From: Larix sibirica
Lineage: Eukaryota > Streptophyta > Pinopsida > Pinales > Pinaceae
DNA: 10,835 nucleotides
Assembly (NCBI GenBank): GCA_004151065.3
Contig: NWUY0300013591.1
Span: 13,289 to 24,123, forward strand
Direction of reading: 5' to 3'
A program made the translations under genes and the position numbers. The notes below the pieces were generated by a model, which did no database searches, was not told where the DNA came from, and saw nothing but the letters and a program-made list of their open reading frames with translations. The number at the start of each line of letters is the position of its first letter. The stretch's first letter is position 1. This document shows positions 8,148-10,835 of the stretch, piece by piece.

Positions 8148-9338
8148 TCAACTCTCCGCTCCTGTGTGTAAGAGCCCGATACAGAATGACTTCCCAGGCT
8201 CACCCAAGAATTGATTGAGGAAATCGGAGACTACGAGATAATCCTCCTGAAGGTTCAAATGATCGGAAAGAGACTTGCAATACAACGTTACTTCAGATAA
8301 AACCATATCTCTCAACTGCCTGCGTGCTCCTGGAGAATGGCGACATACTCTTTCCAGAATTCTCATACTCGTCCCGATAGCTAGCGAAGCCGCCGCTGGA
8401 TCGTTGGTCTCTTGAACTCCCCATTCCATCACAAGCAGCGACATCCAGATGACTCCAGAATTGAACATAAGCTTGGACAATTCATAGCTTTCGGAGAGGC
8501 GTTCTAACGTGACCAATTGTTTCAGGTACCAGCTAATTTCAAAAGTCTTGGGCACGGCCTCTACGTTTCTCACAAGTGCTTCTACAATTGAATTCATTGA
8601 ATCCATTTTCTGTTCCAGGGAAAAGATATCAGGGCTGCACATGACGAGCACATGCATGAAATTTGCGAATCCTTTTTTGAATTCCACAGCCCAAAGAGCG
8701 GACACCGGGGCCTCGTATTCAAGTGCTCGGATGTCTTCGAGTGCTTCTTTTATTGGGTTAAGGAGAATGTAGTCAGGGTGTATGCAGAGATCAATGCCTC
8801 CAGGGACTAGTAAATTTTCATCCTCATCCACATTGGCAACGATAGAGAGCGCCTTGATCACCCAACTGACAGGGGGTAGCTGGCACGACAAGAGCATGGC
8901 CACGCAAAACATGCCGTTTCCGTTCTTCAGAAGCCACTGTTTGCCTTTGATTGCATTTGCGAATTCGCGTAAGAGGGATTCCTTGCGTTGCTTCACTACA
9001 GAAAGCGCCGATCCCACCAGGAAGCCTCGGGTGGAGATGGAGTCGAAGGCAGGGTCGTTCTCGTGTTCGGAAAACCAGATGTCCATTTTTTTCCTCATTC
9101 TCAGATCGGGCAGCGCATCTTTCCGATTTTGCGAATGTTGCACAGAGTCTCGATCTAAAGTCAGGTCAATCCCAGGGATTTTAACTGGATCATACATGAA
9201 TTTCTTTGAGATCGGACAGAAAAAATCTTTCGGTACTCTTTTATCATGCATCAGGTTAGAGATTTTTAGGGCTCGGCTTCGGTTTCGGCGTCCCGCATGG
9301 CTTCTGGTTCGTCTTCGCTCTGGATTTTCACTAGACAT
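8148..9338 (-). CDS. U-box-like, ARM-like protein with a contracted U-box (possible E3 ubiquitin ligase relative)
   Basis: Intact, apparently intronless frame of 396 residues. Residues 8-25 are Arg-rich and could be a nuclear localisation signal. Residues 35-67 are a clear U-box first half: VPKDFFCPIS, DPV, and LDRDSVQ where plant U-boxes have TYDRxSI. Residues 77-94 (PDLRMRKKMDIWFSEHEN) match the U-box end, usually PNxxLRxxIxxW. The middle, normally with a conserved Trp and the CPxT loop, is missing, about 15-20 residues. Residues ~100-390 look all-helical; the ILERVC segment (327-332) resembles C-terminal ARM repeats of CMPG1/PUB20-27-type plant U-box proteins, which ubiquitinate immune and stress regulators. 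Start: the only ATG after an in-frame stop at 9531-9533. With the E2-contacting centre gone, ligase activity is doubtful. Family assignment comes from motifs, not a search. Confidence 0.85.
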   Translation of the reverse strand: MSSENPERRRTRSHAGRRNRSRALKISNLMHDKRVPKDFFCPISKKFMYDPVKIPGIDLTLDRDSVQHSQNRKDALPDLRMRKKMDIWFSEHENDPAFDSISTRGFLVGSALSVVKQRKESLLREFANAIKGKQWLLKNGNGMFCVAMLLSCQLPPVSWVIKALSIVANVDEDENLLVPGGIDLCIHPDYILLNPIKEALEDIRALEYEAPVSALWAVEFKKGFANFMHVLVMCSPDIFSLEQKMDSMNSIVEALVRNVEAVPKTFEISWYLKQLVTLERLSESYELSKLMFNSGVIWMSLLVMEWGVQETNDPAAASLAIGTSMRILERVCRHSPGARRQLRDMVLSEVTLYCKSLSDHLNLQEDYLVVSDFLNQFLGEPGKSFCIGLLHTGAES

Positions 9339-9339
9339 T

Positions 9340-9428
9340 GTTATAGATTTTACAGCTTTGTGAAACTTTGTTATAGACTTTATAGCTGTGTGGACTGTAG
9401 ATTGAACTTTGTTATAGATTTTACAGCT
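9340..9428 (-). repeat. Triplicated motif in the leader of the U-box gene
   Basis: On the plus strand GTTATAGA(T/C)TTTA(C/T)AGCT occurs at 9340-9357, 9370-9387 and 9411-9428, with surrounding GTGTGGA and ATTGAAC words also repeated. The first copy lies directly upstream of the start codon, so the repeats are probably in the 5' leader. The coding frame happens to stay open through this stretch back to 9531 but has no other ATG. Confidence 0.85.
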
Positions 9429-9465
9429 GTGTGGAGTGCTAATTGAACCTTTGAGCTGTGATTTT

Positions 9466-9470
9466 ATTGG
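9466..9470 (-). promoter_or_regulatory. CCAAT motif upstream of the U-box gene
   Basis: The minus strand reads CCAAT about 130 bases before the start codon. Such a short motif is weak evidence on its own. Confidence 0.3.
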
Positions 9471-9543
9471 ACGATTTGAATCTCTTGCGCTGCGCTTCTT
9501 TGGATAGGCGCCACCCCTTCCCCGAACGTCTTAACCACTTAAC

Positions 9544-9549
9544 CACGTG
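9544..9549. promoter_or_regulatory. G-box (CACGTG) upstream of the U-box gene
   Basis: A palindromic CACGTG sits about 206 bases upstream of the start codon. It is the core bound by plant bZIP and bHLH factors. Activity is inferred from motif and position only. Confidence 0.4.
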
Positions 9550-9577
9550 AAATTTGTTTAATTACAACAGGCATCTA

Positions 9578-9785
9578 ACATAATTGTAGGTTAGTTTATA
9601 AATTAGGGTTTAAATTAGCATAGTTACTTAACTCGTAACTTGGGGTGGTGGTCAGGTTAGTTTATAAATTAGGGTTTCATTACATAATTGTAGGTTAGTT
9701 TATAAATTAGGGTTTACATTAGTATAGTCACTTAACTCGTAATTTGCAGTGGTGGTGGGGTTAGTTTATAAATTAGGGTTTACAT
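9578..9785 (-). repeat. Duplicated 104-bp promoter-proximal block with four telo-boxes
   Basis: Two 104-bp units (9578-9681 and 9682-9785) share ACATAATTGTAGG at the start and a core with CTTAACTCGTAA. Each holds two copies of a 21-bp word, at 9591-9611, 9657-9677, 9695-9715 and 9761-9781 (spacings 66, 38, 66). Each 21-bp word ends TTAGGGTTT, which on the gene's strand is AAACCCTAA, the plant telo-box. The array lies about 250-445 bases upstream of the start codon. Confidence 0.85.
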
Positions 9786-9799
9786 TAGCATAGTCACTT

Positions 9800-10383
9800 A
9801 TGTAGTAACTTGATATTAGTTAATTTTATTTTTTTAGAATTTGGAACAAGTGTTTTAGTCCATCCTAAATTTTAAGATATAGATACTTATTGTTATAATG
9901 GTATTCTTATACATAAGCTAATTTTTAAAATTCTAATTAAGAATTTTGAAATGGTAGATATAACTTGTTTAAATTAGTCAATTCAATTCAAATGAAATAC
10001 AATGATTTTATTTTTACACAAAAATATAATTTGAATAATGTATGGTTGATTTTGGCAAGTCCAAAACTTAAAAATTTAGACAACTTTTATTGGTTATTTG
10101 ATTTAATAACATTAAAATAACTTTAATTAGTATATATATATATAAACTTGTATTGTTGTCTAAGGCTACATTAATCGGTAGAATCAAGATATAACCATAA
10201 TTATATAAACGAGTCACTCATTACATAGTCAATACATTAAAAACATAGACACTTGTATATTTTTCAAATTTAATGATGTGTGAATGACATTACTATTTAT
10301 TCTGCAAGGATGGGATCCTCTTTGTCTTTGGGCATGTATTGCCCCGTCCCTCCATTCCATTTTGCTTTGAATCATAGCCTTTG
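9800..10383. other. AT-rich spacer with a TA microsatellite
   Basis: Very AT-rich, no gene recognised. A (TA)7 run lies at 10131-10144. Base composition rises towards 10300. Confidence 0.4.
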
Positions 10384-10523
10384 CTCCATCCTTCTCCTCC
10401 CATTCCCAAAGACGTTTCCTCATGCGAGCCATTCTAGATCCCTTTACCTTTACCTTGTTGGGTGGGGTTTGGAGCGCTCGATCCTTCTCCTCCCATTCTC
10501 GAAGAGATTTCCGTATGCCAGCC
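10384..10523. repeat. Direct repeat of 47 bp at 93-bp spacing in a GC-richer block
   Basis: 10384-10430 and 10477-10523 share ATCCTTCTCCTCCCATTC and then track each other through AAGA(C/G)(G/A)TTTCC, ATGC and AGCC. The units are equal in length with about nine mismatches. The composition differs from the AT-rich surroundings. No convincing reading frame. Confidence 0.8.
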
Positions 10524-10582
10524 CTTTCGTTTCTTCAATACTTCAAGCTTAATAGAAAATGCTATTCAAATCTATACTAATA

Positions 10583-10725
10583 TTTTTTTTTGTTTGCTAG
10601 AATCTCTTTGAGTTGATTTGTTGGTTGGATTTTGGGTGTTTCCTCTCAACTAGATCACCCTTAAGGGGAATTGAACCCGGTATCCCTACTGAGAAGACCC
10701 ACACCTTAACTGAATGAGGTAGGGA
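10583..10725 (-). mobile_element. tRNA-derived SINE
   Basis: On the minus strand the element starts near 10725. It has an A-box-like CCTCATTCAGTTAAGG (10704-10719), then a B-box GGTTCAATTCC (10667-10677) inside CCGGGTTCAATTCCCC, and ends about 75 bases later in an A-rich tail (AAACAAAAAAAAATA, about 10582-10596). The internal polymerase III promoter spacing, ~145-bp length and A tail fit plant tRNA-derived SINEs. It does not fold as a functional tRNA as far as I can see. Target-site duplications were not identified, so the ends are approximate. Confidence 0.6.
10667..10677 (-). promoter_or_regulatory. Polymerase III B-box of the SINE
   Basis: GGTTCAATTCC on the minus strand differs from the consensus GGTTCGANTCC mainly by A for G at the sixth base. 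Confidence 0.6.
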
Positions 10726-10835
10726 GAATTGGCAATAAATTAAAAACTTTAACATATAAATTATGTTTTAAATGGTGGTTCACTGTTTGTTAGAGGGCTA
10801 GTCCACCAAGAGAATGCCAATACCTGCTATTCTAG

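Noticed and set aside
8782-9363. 193-codon plus-strand frame opposite the intact gene
   Set aside because: It is antisense to a well-supported coding region and shows no family motif; the minus-strand frame explains the open stretch.
9500-9560. A-box-like GGTTAAGTGGTTAAG on the minus strand upstream of the gene
   Set aside because: No B-box at proper spacing and no cloverleaf; it lies in the gene's upstream region, so a tRNA or SINE call is not supported.
9591-9781. Interstitial telomere array
   Set aside because: TTAGGGTTT words are 38-66 bp apart within a larger repeat and not tandem TTTAGGG units, so this is not a telomeric tract.
9591-9781. CRISPR-like array (21-bp repeats with spacers)
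   Set aside because: Only four repeats, spacers are themselves duplicated, no cas genes, and the DNA is from a plant nucleus.

Overview
The window looks like nuclear DNA of a land plant, from a draft assembly (one ambiguous base at 1179). Evidence is a plant-type U-box/ARM-like gene, decayed plant LTR retrotransposon pieces with an initiator-Met tRNA primer binding site, a tRNA-derived SINE, plant telo-box motifs, and long AT-rich spacers with small islands of richer coding sequence. A large, repeat-rich genome such as a gymnosperm is plausible, but nothing here proves the lineage.

Layout. Positions 1-1178 hold the 5' part of a decayed Ty3-like LTR retrotransposon on the minus strand: protease and gag remnants, a primer binding site and a short candidate LTR. 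Its LTR abuts a C-terminal fragment of a U-box-type gene on the plus strand (1180-1833) whose frame runs on into a repeat-built acidic tail. A spacer follows (1834-4067) with a ~200-bp tandem duplication and an AT-rich palindromic block. Positions 4068-6226 hold a second plus-strand copy, clearly a pseudogene: a middle portion with a 225-bp tandem duplication, about 1 kb of unrelated sequence, then a frameshifted C-terminal portion. After another spacer come a Copia-like LTR and the first codons of a gag-like frame (7027-7415).

The only intact gene is on the minus strand at 8148-9338: 396 residues, apparently intronless, with a contracted U-box followed by a helical, probably armadillo-like region. 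Its upstream side carries a triplicated leader motif, CCAAT and G-box motifs, and a duplicated 104-bp block holding four exact telo-boxes. The right end has a GC-richer repeated block and a minus-strand SINE at about 10583-10725.

The main theme is local amplification and decay of one U-box-related family: three loci within 10.8 kb, one intact and two broken by transposon insertion, tandem duplication and indels. No operon-like or multi-gene pathway is visible. The most unusual points are the U-box that keeps both ends but lacks its centre, the acidic repeat tail gained by one copy, and the telo-box array upstream of the intact gene.
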